A stretch of 64,000 nt of DNA from CAWEYO01 sp963813315 (lineage in GTDB: Bacteria; Pseudomonadota; Alphaproteobacteria; Rhizobiales; Rhizobiaceae): positions 62,001 through 126,000 of the forward strand of contig CAWEYO010000023.1 in the NCBI GenBank assembly GCA_963813315.1, written 5' to 3'. Shown here piece after piece: positions 34,288 to 42,131 of this stretch (positions are counted from its first letter, which is position 1; each line of letters opens with the position of its first letter). The notes under the pieces are model-generated. The model did not search any database. It had not been told where the DNA came from and saw only the letters and a program-made list of their open reading frames with translations. The position numbers were made by a program, and so were the translations under genes.

Positions 34288-35985
34288 CTATTGTGTTTTC
34301 CCGGACGGCATCGTGGTGGCCTGATCCTTGACCGTCGACATGTCGGCGGGCTCACCTTCCTCGGTCTTCTGCGGGACGCTGAAAACCTGACCAGGCCAGA
34401 TAAGGTCCGGATTGTTGATCTGGTCCTGATTGGCCAGATAGATGGTGGAATAGCGGACGCCCCGGCCATAGACCCTGCGCGAAATCTTCCACAGCGTGTC
34501 GCCGCGGCGGATGATCACAGCGCCTTCCGCGCTTTCGAGCTTTGCGGTCTCCGGCACGGCGGCGGCAACCTTTCCTTCGGGCGCCGGCGTGGTTTCATCA
34601 GAGGGCGCGGACACTTGACCCTGTCCGGTCGCGCCTGCGGCAGGGGGCGTCCCGGCGGCTTCCGGCGACGCGGCGGAAACCGAAGGGGATGCCGGTGCGG
34701 CAGGCTTGGGGGACTCAGCCGCGGTCGGGCTGGCTGGCGAGGCCGGCTCGCCTGGCGTAGCGGGACTTGGCTTGGGCGATGCTTCGGGCGCCACTGCAGC
34801 CACCGCTTCGCCTGGCTCGCGCTCGAACGGCACTGCAGCGCGTGCGACTACCTTGTCGCCGTCCGCCTCCAGCGCGTCAGCACGGATGATGTAGTCGCCA
34901 ACCGGCAGCTCGCGGTCCGTCTCGATCAGGAATCGGCCGCCAGGCGAGGCAGGCGCCTCGCCGAGCAGAATGTCGTTGGCGTAGACCCGCACCTTGCGGC
35001 CCGGCTCGGCGGCTCCGGCAACAAACACCTTGCGACCTTCAATTTCGACTGCATCTACTGCTATTTTCGGCGCGCTGGCCGTTTCCGGTTGCTCCGCGAC
35101 GGCAGGTTCGCCGGCGCCGGTAGCCTGTCCTGCCGCTGGTGGCGCAGCGCTCACTGCTGCCGGTTGCTCCTGCGCAGTCTGCTGTTTTGCCTGTGCCGTT
35201 TCACTCGAAGCGCCCGACGCCTCGCCCTGAGAGCGCGGCTCAACCGATGCAGGCTTTGGCACGGTGATCAGCTTGCTCGGCTCACCCGGTTTCTCGACAA
35301 GCGCCAAGACCTGACCGTCTTCCTGCTCGGGGATCGAAACGACTGCCGTTTCGGGCGATGTCGCGACGACATTGTGCTCAGCCGTCGAGCGCAGGACAAG
35401 TTCGTGACCACCCGGCTTCAACGGCTCGTCCAGGACGATCGCGAAATCGCCATCCGTGCCGGCCTTCGTCTTCCCAAGCACCGTTGCACCGGCGACGATT
35501 TCCACCATCGCCTCCGGCGCCGCCTTGCCCGCCACCACGATCGATCCGTCCGGCTCGGCCCTGACGATATCAAAGGAGGGAGCAACGACAGCCGGCAACG
35601 CGGCTTCCACGGCCGGCTTTGGCTCGGGCGGCGCGGCCTTTGGCGCCTCGCCCGGCTCCGCCGAGCCTTCCGGCTGCGACACCCTGCCCGGTTCTGCCTC
35701 TGCCTCCGGCTGAGCCGTCTTGCCCGGTTCCCCGGTTGCCTCCGGCTGAGCTGTCTTGCCCGGCTCTATCGCTGCCTCCGGCTGAGCCGTCTTGCCCGGC
35801 TCTATCGCTGCCTGTTGCTCGCCCAGCCGTTCGCCCTTCGTCGAAGCTTGCCCGGGCGGGGTCGCGACCGCCGCCCTCCCGACCATGAGATAGGGATCGA
35901 GCGCCCCGGAAACATAGGCTGTGGCCACTGCCGCGGTCGAGCCCGCGGCGATGAAAAGAAACGCCCTGAACGAATTGATTGCCAT
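34288..35985 (-). CDS. Secreted LysM domain protein with repeat-rich linkers
   Basis: A 565-residue envelope protein. The N-terminal hydrophobic segment (RAFLFIAAGSTAAVATAYVSG) is a signal or anchor. Residues about 60-105 contain tandem 11-residue units of the type AIEPGKTAQPE (three near-perfect, two degenerate). Two Ig-like/Big domains follow (FDIVRAEPDGSIVVAGKAAP; DAVEIEGRKVFVAGAAEPGR), then Pro/Ala-rich linkers, and a C-terminal LysM domain (IIRRGDTLWKISRRVYGRG, about 490-540) that binds peptidoglycan. Rhizobial relatives are annotated only as LysM proteins. It is divergent from the LOG gene. Confidence 0.88.
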   Translation of the reverse strand: MAINSFRAFLFIAAGSTAAVATAYVSGALDPYLMVGRAAVATPPGQASTKGERLGEQQAAIEPGKTAQPEAAIEPGKTAQPEATGEPGKTAQPEAEAEPGRVSQPEGSAEPGEAPKAAPPEPKPAVEAALPAVVAPSFDIVRAEPDGSIVVAGKAAPEAMVEIVAGATVLGKTKAGTDGDFAIVLDEPLKPGGHELVLRSTAEHNVVATSPETAVVSIPEQEDGQVLALVEKPGEPSKLITVPKPASVEPRSQGEASGASSETAQAKQQTAQEQPAAVSAAPPAAGQATGAGEPAVAEQPETASAPKIAVDAVEIEGRKVFVAGAAEPGRKVRVYANDILLGEAPASPGGRFLIETDRELPVGDYIIRADALEADGDKVVARAAVPFEREPGEAVAAVAPEASPKPSPATPGEPASPASPTAAESPKPAAPASPSVSAASPEAAGTPPAAGATGQGQVSAPSDETTPAPEGKVAAAVPETAKLESAEGAVIIRRGDTLWKISRRVYGRGVRYSTIYLANQDQINNPDLIWPGQVFSVPQKTEEGEPADMSTVKDQATTMPSGKTQ

Positions 35986-36099
35986 GATTCTCAGTTCCCA
36001 ACCGCCAAGAAGAGGGTCTATCCTGTTTTCAGGATACCGACAAGAAAAACGCCGTCCTTGGCCTTGACCTGACTACACGCGCTTCCACCAATCAGCCGC

Positions 36100-36711
36100 A
36101 TGAACATGATTCGGTCTGTCTGCGTCTATTGTGGCTCATCTTCGGGTCGCGGCAATACTTATATGGCCGCAGGCCATGACCTCGGCCGCGCCATCGGCAT
36201 CGCGGGTCTTCGACTTGTCTATGGTGGCGGCACCAAGGGCATCATGGGCGCGGTCGCGGCGGGAGCGATAGAGGCGAGCGGCAAGGTTACCGGCATCATT
36301 CCGCGCTTCCTCATGAACAGGGAAGCGACCGAGCAAGCTCTCGTCCGGCTGGACGAACTCATCGTCACCGACAACATGCACCAGCGCAAGCATACCATGT
36401 TCGAGAAATCCGACGCCTTCGTTGCTCTGCCGGGCGGCATTGGCACGGTCGAGGAGATTGTCGAGATCATGACCTGGGCCCAGCTTGGGCATCACCGGAA
36501 GCCCGTCGTTTTCTGCAACGTCAGCGGGTTCTGGAATCCCATGATCGCGCTGCTTGACCACATGAGAACCGAGGGCTTCATTCACACCGCGCATCTGGTG
36601 AAACCGTTGGTCGTCGACAGTTCGGAAGGCGCGGTCGCCGCCATCCTGGACGCATGGGCGGGCGCCCATCCTCCCTCCGCCGGAGACGCCGCTGTCATCG
36701 ACAGGATGTAA
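36100..36711 (+). CDS. LOG family protein (TIGR00730; cytokinin riboside 5'-monophosphate phosphoribohydrolase-like)
   Basis: A 203-residue Rossmann-like protein with both LOG signatures: VYGGGTKGIMG and LPGGIGTVEEIVEIMTWAQLG (PGGxGTxxE motif at about 110-117). LOG enzymes release free bases from nucleoside 5'-monophosphates; in plant-associated bacteria this can yield cytokinins, but the family is general and the bacterial role is often nucleotide turnover. The start could be 36100 or the ATG two codons later. It converges on rarD with a hairpin repeat between them. Confidence 0.92.
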   Translation: MNMIRSVCVYCGSSSGRGNTYMAAGHDLGRAIGIAGLRLVYGGGTKGIMGAVAAGAIEASGKVTGIIPRFLMNREATEQALVRLDELIVTDNMHQRKHTMFEKSDAFVALPGGIGTVEEIVEIMTWAQLGHHRKPVVFCNVSGFWNPMIALLDHMRTEGFIHTAHLVKPLVVDSSEGAVAAILDAWAGAHPPSAGDAAVIDRM

Positions 36712-36756
36712 TACTAGCCCTGCAACGTCTGCGATTGGCAGAGGCCGCCGCGCCGG

Positions 36757-36796
36757 CTGATCTCCCCCCACAAGAGCCCTCAAGGGGGGAGATCAG
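36757..36796. repeat. Family G hairpin between convergent LOG and rarD genes
   Basis: CTGATCTCCCCCC (36757-36769) pairs perfectly with GGGGGGAGATCAG (36784-36796), a 13-bp stem with 14-base loop. It probably ends transcription from both sides. The rarD stop codon (36793-36795) lies inside the right arm. Related hairpins occur at about 41870-42030. Confidence 0.7.
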
Positions 36797-37785
36797 GCGC
36801 GTCGTTGCGACGCTTGTCCTGCAACGTTGGCGATCAGCGTGCCTCGAGCGTCCAAAAGACGCGGCGCTTTCAATTGTTCGGCTGAATTCTGCCCGCGCGA
36901 CCAAAACAGTGACCACGAGTAGATAGCAAGCGCGGTCCAGATAAGGGCGAAGGCGACGGCGCGTTCGCTGTTGAACGGCTCGTGGAAAGCGAACACCGCG
37001 ATGACGAAGATCATCGTTGGGGCAATGTATTGCATGATGCCGATCGTGGAGAGCTTGAGCAGCTTGGCGCCGTTCGCAAAAAGGATCAACGGCAGGGCCG
37101 TAACCACGCCGCAACCGAGCAGCAGCCACAGATCAGCTGCGCCCGTGCCCCCGAAATGCCCGGCGCCGTTGCTTTCCAGCCAGAAGATATAGCCGAGAGC
37201 GGGGACGCTCAGGATAAGCACTTCGAGGAAAAACCCTTGGGCAGGACCAATCGGAAGCGTCTTCTTGAAGAGCGCGTAGAGGCCCCAGGAAACAGCAAGC
37301 ACGATCGACACCCAGGGGAGGCCTCCGCTCTCCCAGGTGAGGATGCCGACGGCAAGCACCGCAAGGCCGATCGCTACGATCTGTGCGCGGGTCAGCCTTT
37401 CGCCGAGGATGGCCGCGCCGAGGAAGACGCTGAGAAGCGGATTGATGTAGTAGCCGAGCGCCGTCTCGAGGGCGCGGCCCGCGCCGATTGCCCAGACATA
37501 GACGCCCCAGTTCACTGTGATGATCGTCGCCGTCAGCGCGCCCATTGCGAGCGTTCTCGGCGTGCGCAACGCTAGCCTGATGTCGGCGGTCCGCCCAAGC
37601 CAGATCAGCAGGGCGGCTGCTATCGGGACGGACCAGACGATGCGATGGGCGACCACTTCAATGGACGGAATATGGGCGACGGCTTTCATGTAGAAGGGAA
37701 GGAAGCCCCAAAGCAGATATGACGACAGTGCGAACAGGAATCCGCGCGTTGCCTGGTTGTCAGAGGATGATGCCATGACCGTCAT
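36793..37785 (-). CDS. rarD: EamA family transporter RarD
   Basis: A 330-residue integral membrane protein with ten predicted helices in two EamA halves. The RarD-specific features are ATRGFLFALSSYLLWGFLPF, EVVAHRIVWSVP near residue 50 and NWGVYVWAIGAGRALETALG. RarD proteins were first linked to chloramphenicol resistance in Pseudomonas but the natural substrate is not known. The start at 37785 (MTVMASSSDNQ) is chosen; 37776 is an alternative. The C-terminus ends within a hairpin repeat. Confidence 0.9.
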   Translation of the reverse strand: MTVMASSSDNQATRGFLFALSSYLLWGFLPFYMKAVAHIPSIEVVAHRIVWSVPIAAALLIWLGRTADIRLALRTPRTLAMGALTATIITVNWGVYVWAIGAGRALETALGYYINPLLSVFLGAAILGERLTRAQIVAIGLAVLAVGILTWESGGLPWVSIVLAVSWGLYALFKKTLPIGPAQGFFLEVLILSVPALGYIFWLESNGAGHFGGTGAADLWLLLGCGVVTALPLILFANGAKLLKLSTIGIMQYIAPTMIFVIAVFAFHEPFNSERAVAFALIWTALAIYSWSLFWSRGQNSAEQLKAPRLLDARGTLIANVAGQASQRRA

Positions 37786-37875
37786 GGCCGCCCTTATGAC
37801 CAGCACCGAGCGAAAGGACCACGCCAAACTTCTGATGGCACGATGGGATTCTTCCGGTGGATCAATCGCGCGAGG

Positions 37876-39504
37876 TTACTCCGCCGCCACCAGCCCGGCC
37901 ATCTCGCGGTTCTTCATAAGCTTGTAGACGATCGAATCCATCAGGGCCTGGAATGACGCATCGATAATGTTGTCGGAGACGCCGACCGTCCACCAGCGGG
38001 CGCCGGTCGCGTCGTGCGATTCGATCAGCACCCGTGTGATAGCCTCCGTGCCCCCGTTCAGGATGCGTACCTTGTAATCCACCAGTTGAAGGTCGGCGAT
38101 CTCGCCCTGGAACTTGCCGAGGTCCTTGCGCAGCGCAATATCGAGCGCGTTGACCGGACCATGGCCTTCGGCGACCGACATCTTTTCCTCGCCATCGACC
38201 AGGACCTTCACAATAGCTTCCGATACAGTCTTCAGATTGCCGATGGCGTCGAAGCGGCGCTCGATCATACAGCGGAAGCTGGTGACCCGGAAGAATTCCG
38301 GCACCGTGTGAAGCATCCTGCGCGCAAGCAGCTCGAAGCTCGCATCGGCGCCCTCATAAGCGTAGCCCTCGGCCTCGCGTTCCTTCACCGCCGAGATGAG
38401 CATGTCGAGGCGGTGATCGTCCTTAGGCACCTCGATGCCGCGACGCTTCAACTCGGCGAGGAAATTCGCCTTCCCTCCCTGGTCGGACACCATGACCTTG
38501 CGGCGGTTGCCAACCGCTTCGGGCGGCACGTGTTCGTATGTCTTCGGATCCTTGGCGAGCGCCGAGGCATGGATGCCTGCCTTGGTGGCAAATGCGGACA
38601 GGCCGACATAGGGCGCCTGCGCCGCGGGCGCGCGGTTCAGAAGCTCGTCGAAATTGCGCGACAGGCGTGAGATGCCGGCCAGCGCTTCAGCCGCGATGCC
38701 GGTCTCGAAGCGCTCGGCGAATGCGGGCTTCAGCGCCAGCGTGGGGATGATCGAAACCAGGTTGGCATTGCCACAGCGCTCGCCGATGCCGTTCAGCGTG
38801 CCCTGGATCTGGCGCACGCCGGCCTCCACCGCGGCCAGTGAATTGGCGACCGCCTGGCCGGTATCGTCATGCGCGTGAATGCCGAGGCACGCGCCGGGGA
38901 TCCTGGCCGAGATAACCGCTCCGACGATCGCGTGCACCTCGGACGGCTGCGTCCCCCCGTTGGTATCACAAAGGACTACCCAGCGCGCTCCGGCGTCGTA
39001 GGCGCTGCTGGCGCAGCCGAGGGCATAGTCGGGATTGGCCTTGTAGCCGTCGAAGAAGTGTTCACAGTCGACGATGGCCTCCTTGCCTGCGGCGCGCACT
39101 GCTTCCACCGAAGCGCGGATCGCTTCGAGGTTCTCCTCGTTGGTCGATCCCAGCGCCACGCGCACATGGTAGTCCCAGCTTTTGGCGACAAGGCAGACCG
39201 CGTCCGACTTCGACTGGACAAGCGCGGCGATGCCCGGATCGTTGGAGGCGGACACCCCTGCCCGCTTGGTCATGCCGAACGCCACGAAGCGCGATTGCTG
39301 CGTGCGCTTCTCGGAAAAGAATGCGGTATCGGTGGGGTTGGCGCCGGGATAGCCGCCTTCGACATAGTCGAGGCCGAAATCATCCAGCATCTTTGCGATC
39401 GCGATCTTGTCTTCGACGGAGAAGTCAATGCCGGGCGTCTGCTGCCCGTCGCGCAGTGTGGTGTCGAAAAGATAAATGCGTTCTCTAGGCATGGGCAAAT
39501 GCAC
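37876..39504 (-). CDS. cimA: Citramalate synthase (2-isopropylmalate synthase-like)
   Basis: A 542-residue HMGL-type enzyme condensing pyruvate with acetyl-CoA to citramalate on the route to 2-oxobutyrate and isoleucine. Motifs: FDTTLRDGQQTPG at the N-terminus (metal Asp), GIHAHDDTGQAVANSLAA and LNGIGERCGNANL; a LeuA-dimer regulatory domain lies at about 400-520. The family (TIGR00977) fits by length. GAGGGGGG about seven bases upstream supports the ATG at 39504. A LeuA-like activity is less likely because of the length and motifs. pip lies downstream on the other side (upstream in transcription). Confidence 0.92.
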   Translation of the reverse strand: MHLPMPRERIYLFDTTLRDGQQTPGIDFSVEDKIAIAKMLDDFGLDYVEGGYPGANPTDTAFFSEKRTQQSRFVAFGMTKRAGVSASNDPGIAALVQSKSDAVCLVAKSWDYHVRVALGSTNEENLEAIRASVEAVRAAGKEAIVDCEHFFDGYKANPDYALGCASSAYDAGARWVVLCDTNGGTQPSEVHAIVGAVISARIPGACLGIHAHDDTGQAVANSLAAVEAGVRQIQGTLNGIGERCGNANLVSIIPTLALKPAFAERFETGIAAEALAGISRLSRNFDELLNRAPAAQAPYVGLSAFATKAGIHASALAKDPKTYEHVPPEAVGNRRKVMVSDQGGKANFLAELKRRGIEVPKDDHRLDMLISAVKEREAEGYAYEGADASFELLARRMLHTVPEFFRVTSFRCMIERRFDAIGNLKTVSEAIVKVLVDGEEKMSVAEGHGPVNALDIALRKDLGKFQGEIADLQLVDYKVRILNGGTEAITRVLIESHDATGARWWTVGVSDNIIDASFQALMDSIVYKLMKNREMAGLVAAE

Positions 39505-39528
39505 CCCCCTCTGGGGTAAATCGCGTTG

Positions 39529-40489
39529 TCATTGCTTCCCCGCGAACTTATCCGTCGCCTTGATGAGTCGATCGAGTATCCCAGGCTCGGAATAGGCATG
39601 GCCGGCGTTTTCGACGAGATGGAATTCCGCTTCCGGCCAAGCCTTGTGCAGTTCCCATGCCGTGACCGCCGGACAAACGATGTCATAGCGGCCCTGCACG
39701 ATGACGCCCGGAATGCGGGCGAGCCTGCCCGCGTCGCGGATCAGTTGCCCTTCTTCGATCCAGCCGCCATGGACGAAGTAGTGGTTCTCTATACGCGCGA
39801 AGGCGAGTGCGAAGTCGTCCTCTCCAAACCGTTCGCTGGTCGTGGGGTCGGGAAGCAACGTGATCGTCTCGCCCTCCCAGACGCTCCACGCCCTCGCCGC
39901 CGCTAGGCGCACATCGCGGTCACTGCTGGTGAGACGTCCGCGGTAGGCTTTCATGAGATCGCCGCGCTCGGCCTGCGGGATCTGTGCGATGAAGCGCTCC
40001 CATTTGTCTGGATACACTTCCGAGGCCCCACGCTGGTAGTACCATTCCAGCTCGGATCGGCGCAGCGTGAAAATCCCGCGAAGGACGAGTTCGCTCACCC
40101 TGCCGGGGTGAGTTTCGGCATAGGCCAGCGCCAATGTCGAACCCCAGGAGCCGCCGAACACCAGCCACTTGTCGAAGCCGGCCATTTCGCGAAGCCGCTC
40201 GATGTCGGCGACGAGATGCCAAGTCGTATTCGGCCTCCAGTTCCGCATGCGGAACAGAACCCCCGCAGCCGCGCTGGTCAAACAGAATGACGTCATAAAG
40301 GCCAGGGTCGAACAGACGCCGGTGCTTCGGCGAAATGCCGCCGCCCGGCCCGCCATGCAAGAAAACCGCAGGCTTGGCGCCGCGCGTGCCGGACCGCTCC
40401 CAATAGATGCGGTGACCGTCGCCAACGTCCAGCATGCCGGTCTCGAAAGGCTCGATTTCCGGGTAAAGGGTGCGGGGTTCCGTTGTCAT
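39529..40489 (-). pseudogene. pip: Prolyl aminopeptidase (proline iminopeptidase), broken by a one-base frameshift
   Basis: The N-terminal part in one frame runs MTTEPRTLYPEIEPF, HGGPGGG and FDQRGCGGSVPHAELEA, then the expected NTTWHLVADIERLRE continues in another frame through the nucleophile motif GGSWGS, the Asp motif VQGRYDIVCP and the His motif NAGHAYSEP to the stop at 39529. One extra C on the plus strand near 40231 (GTATTCGGCC for GTATTGGCC) accounts for it. Restored, it would be about 319 residues, the normal size of Pip, which removes N-terminal proline from peptides. A genuine pseudogene and a sequence error are both possible. Confidence 0.82.
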
Positions 40490-40512
40490 TTGATGCTCTC
40501 TTCCCGCCGCGT

Positions 40513-41004
40513 TCACTTTCGCTCCTCCGGCGGCCAGGTGTCAGTATCGTAATCGGGATGCTGGTACGAGACGAGCGTGGCGAGGAAGGAAGCCGCGTCC
40601 TGATCGCCCATCGTCTCTTCGCCAGGCAAGCCGGCTATCGCATCGACGTAGGGCAGCTTCGCTTCGATTCCCCACTGGATCGCGGGCGCAATACCCGCCG
40701 GGTCGTCGAAAGCCGCGATCGCGAGTGCCACGCCGTCCGGCGCTTCGAAAGTAAGCGGCGTGCCGCAACTGTCGCAGAAGCCACGCCGGACATGGTTCGA
40801 CGACTGGAACCGCTTCGGCTCGCCGCGCGTCCAGGTCAGCCTTGCGTTACGAACGGATACCAGGGGCAGGTAGAAATTGCCGCTTGCCTTCTGGCACATG
40901 CGGCAGTGGCAGACCGAAGCATCGCCCAAAGCTCCTTCCACGCGAAAGCGTACCGCACCGCACTGGCAACCGCCGGCATAAAAAGGTTTGTTGTCGAGGC
41001 TCAT
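40513..41004 (-). CDS. GFA family (glutathione-dependent formaldehyde-activating/CENP-V-like) protein
   Basis: A 163-residue zinc protein with the GFA cysteine pattern: GGCQCGAVRFRV (CxC near residue 12), CHCRMCQK (CxCxxC near 33-38) and FCDSCGTPL (CxxC near 77-80). GFA proteins were named for formaldehyde-glutathione adduct formation, a claim not general to the family. It is in a series DUF559-VOC-GFA-pip on the minus strand, with six bases between VOC and GFA. The in-frame ATG at 41007 is an alternative start. Confidence 0.88.
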   Translation of the reverse strand: MSLDNKPFYAGGCQCGAVRFRVEGALGDASVCHCRMCQKASGNFYLPLVSVRNARLTWTRGEPKRFQSSNHVRRGFCDSCGTPLTFEAPDGVALAIAAFDDPAGIAPAIQWGIEAKLPYVDAIAGLPGEETMGDQDAASFLATLVSYQHPDYDTDTWPPEERK

Positions 41005-41010
41005 CATATC

Positions 41011-41394
41011 TCACTCGCGCGCGTGGCAGACGGCTTCGATATTGTTGCCGTCGGGATCGAAGACGAAGGCGCCGTAGTAGTCCTGATGGTAATGCGGCCG
41101 CAGCCCCGGCCCGCCATTGTCGCGGCCGCCGGCGGCAAGCGCTGCGTTGTAGAAGGCGTCCACTTCCACGCGCGAGCGCGCGGTGAAGGCGACGTGCCTT
41201 CCCGGTCCCGGCTCGTCGCCCTCGCGCAGCCAGTAAACCGGCCGATCGCGGCCGTAGCCGACGACATTGACGCCGCCAGTATACTCCTTGGGAACGGTCA
41301 GGAGCACGCTCGCGCCAAGCGGCGCCAACGCGGCGTCGTAGAAGGTCTTTGACTTGTCGAAATCGGAAACGGCAATGCCGGTGTGGTCGATCAT
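41011..41394 (-). CDS. VOC (glyoxalase/bleomycin resistance) superfamily protein
   Basis: A 127-residue protein with two beta-alpha-beta-beta-beta modules: IDHTGIAVSDFDKSKTFYDA at the N-terminus and HYHQDYYGAFVFDPDGNNIE at the C-terminus, each supplying metal ligands (His3 and the final Glu of GNNIEAV). The substrate cannot be inferred. GGAGG sits seven bases before the ATG at 41394, and the DUF559 stop overlaps as ATGA, so translation is coupled to that gene. Confidence 0.88.
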   Translation of the reverse strand: MIDHTGIAVSDFDKSKTFYDAALAPLGASVLLTVPKEYTGGVNVVGYGRDRPVYWLREGDEPGPGRHVAFTARSRVEVDAFYNAALAAGGRDNGGPGLRPHYHQDYYGAFVFDPDGNNIEAVCHARE

Positions 41395-41804
41395 AGGTGT
41401 GCCTCCCTTGGCTGAGCAACGGTCGTTGCCGGGATGTCGGGGTTGTCCATTCCAGAAACAATAACAATATGTTGGCACACATTGTCGATATCGTGCATGA
41501 CATCATCGTTCCAGAAACGCAGGACGATCCAGCCGCAACGAGCGAGATAGGACGTCCTGGTCTGGTCGTAAGCTGCGCCTTCAGCGGCACCATGTTGGCT
41601 TCCATCAACCTCGACAATCAGACTGTAACTGGAGCAGACGAAATCTGCGATGTATGGGCCGATTGGCACTTGCCGGCGAAAGCCCATGCCCATGAGACGG
41701 TTGGCACGAAGCGCATTCCACAGCTTCAGTTCGGCCTCTGTCATCGCACGGCGCATGGATTTTGCATTCCTGCGCTGGCGTTCAGGAACGACATCATGCG
41801 GCAC
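41391..41804 (-). CDS. DUF559 family endonuclease-like protein
   Basis: A 137-residue protein with the DUF559/VSR-like core: RRAMTEAELKLWNALRANR, FRRQVPIGPYIADFVC and IVEVDGSQH, which carry the PD-(D/E)XK pattern (Asp in ADF, Glu in VEVDG). Related proteins are predicted nucleases near restriction or mobile genes, but many stand alone as here. It overlaps the VOC gene by four bases (ATGA), which is unusual company and may be simple read-through. Confidence 0.87.
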   Translation of the reverse strand: MPHDVVPERQRRNAKSMRRAMTEAELKLWNALRANRLMGMGFRRQVPIGPYIADFVCSSYSLIVEVDGSQHGAAEGAAYDQTRTSYLARCGWIVLRFWNDDVMHDIDNVCQHIVIVSGMDNPDIPATTVAQPREAHL

Positions 41805-41849
41805 GGCGCACCTCGGTGCGGCGCTTCGTCAAAGAATGCGCCCTACGTT

Positions 41850-42060
41850 GCCCCCCTCTGTCCTGCCGGACATCTCCCCCGCAAGGGGGGAGATCAGACG
41901 GCCGCACCGACTTCGCCAACCGTCTGCCGTTGAGGTCAGACGGCCGCTGGGGTTTTGCCGGTTGCCAACGTTGCAGGACTAGCGAGGCATAGCTGACAGC
42001 CAATCTCCCCCCTTGCGGGGGAGATGTCCGGCAGGACAGAGGGGGGCGCTGTCCCGCCAA
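41850..42060. repeat. Large inverted repeat, family G
   Basis: The 327-base spacer before cysS carries two inverted copies of a block: CTGTCCTGCCGGACATCTCC followed by a CCCGCAAGGGGGGAGAT hairpin near 41860-41906, and its complement near 42003-42047 (CTTGCGGGGGAGATGTCC, then GGCAGGACAGAGG). Between them CGGCCGCAC/CGTCTG motifs also repeat. Outer arms span about 45 bases. It resembles the block at 36715-36840, which shares CCTGCAACGTTGG-type sequence. No gene is visible. Confidence 0.7.
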
Positions 42061-42131
42061 CATTTCCGCCAGAGATCCCAACACCGGAGCGGCGGACGTC
42101 GCCAGAATGCTTATCGCGTTTCGTCCAGGTT

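Noticed and set aside
34291..36072. 593-codon open frame on the plus strand
   Set aside because: It is antisense to the LysM gene; Arg/Cys/Leu-rich translation without family features.
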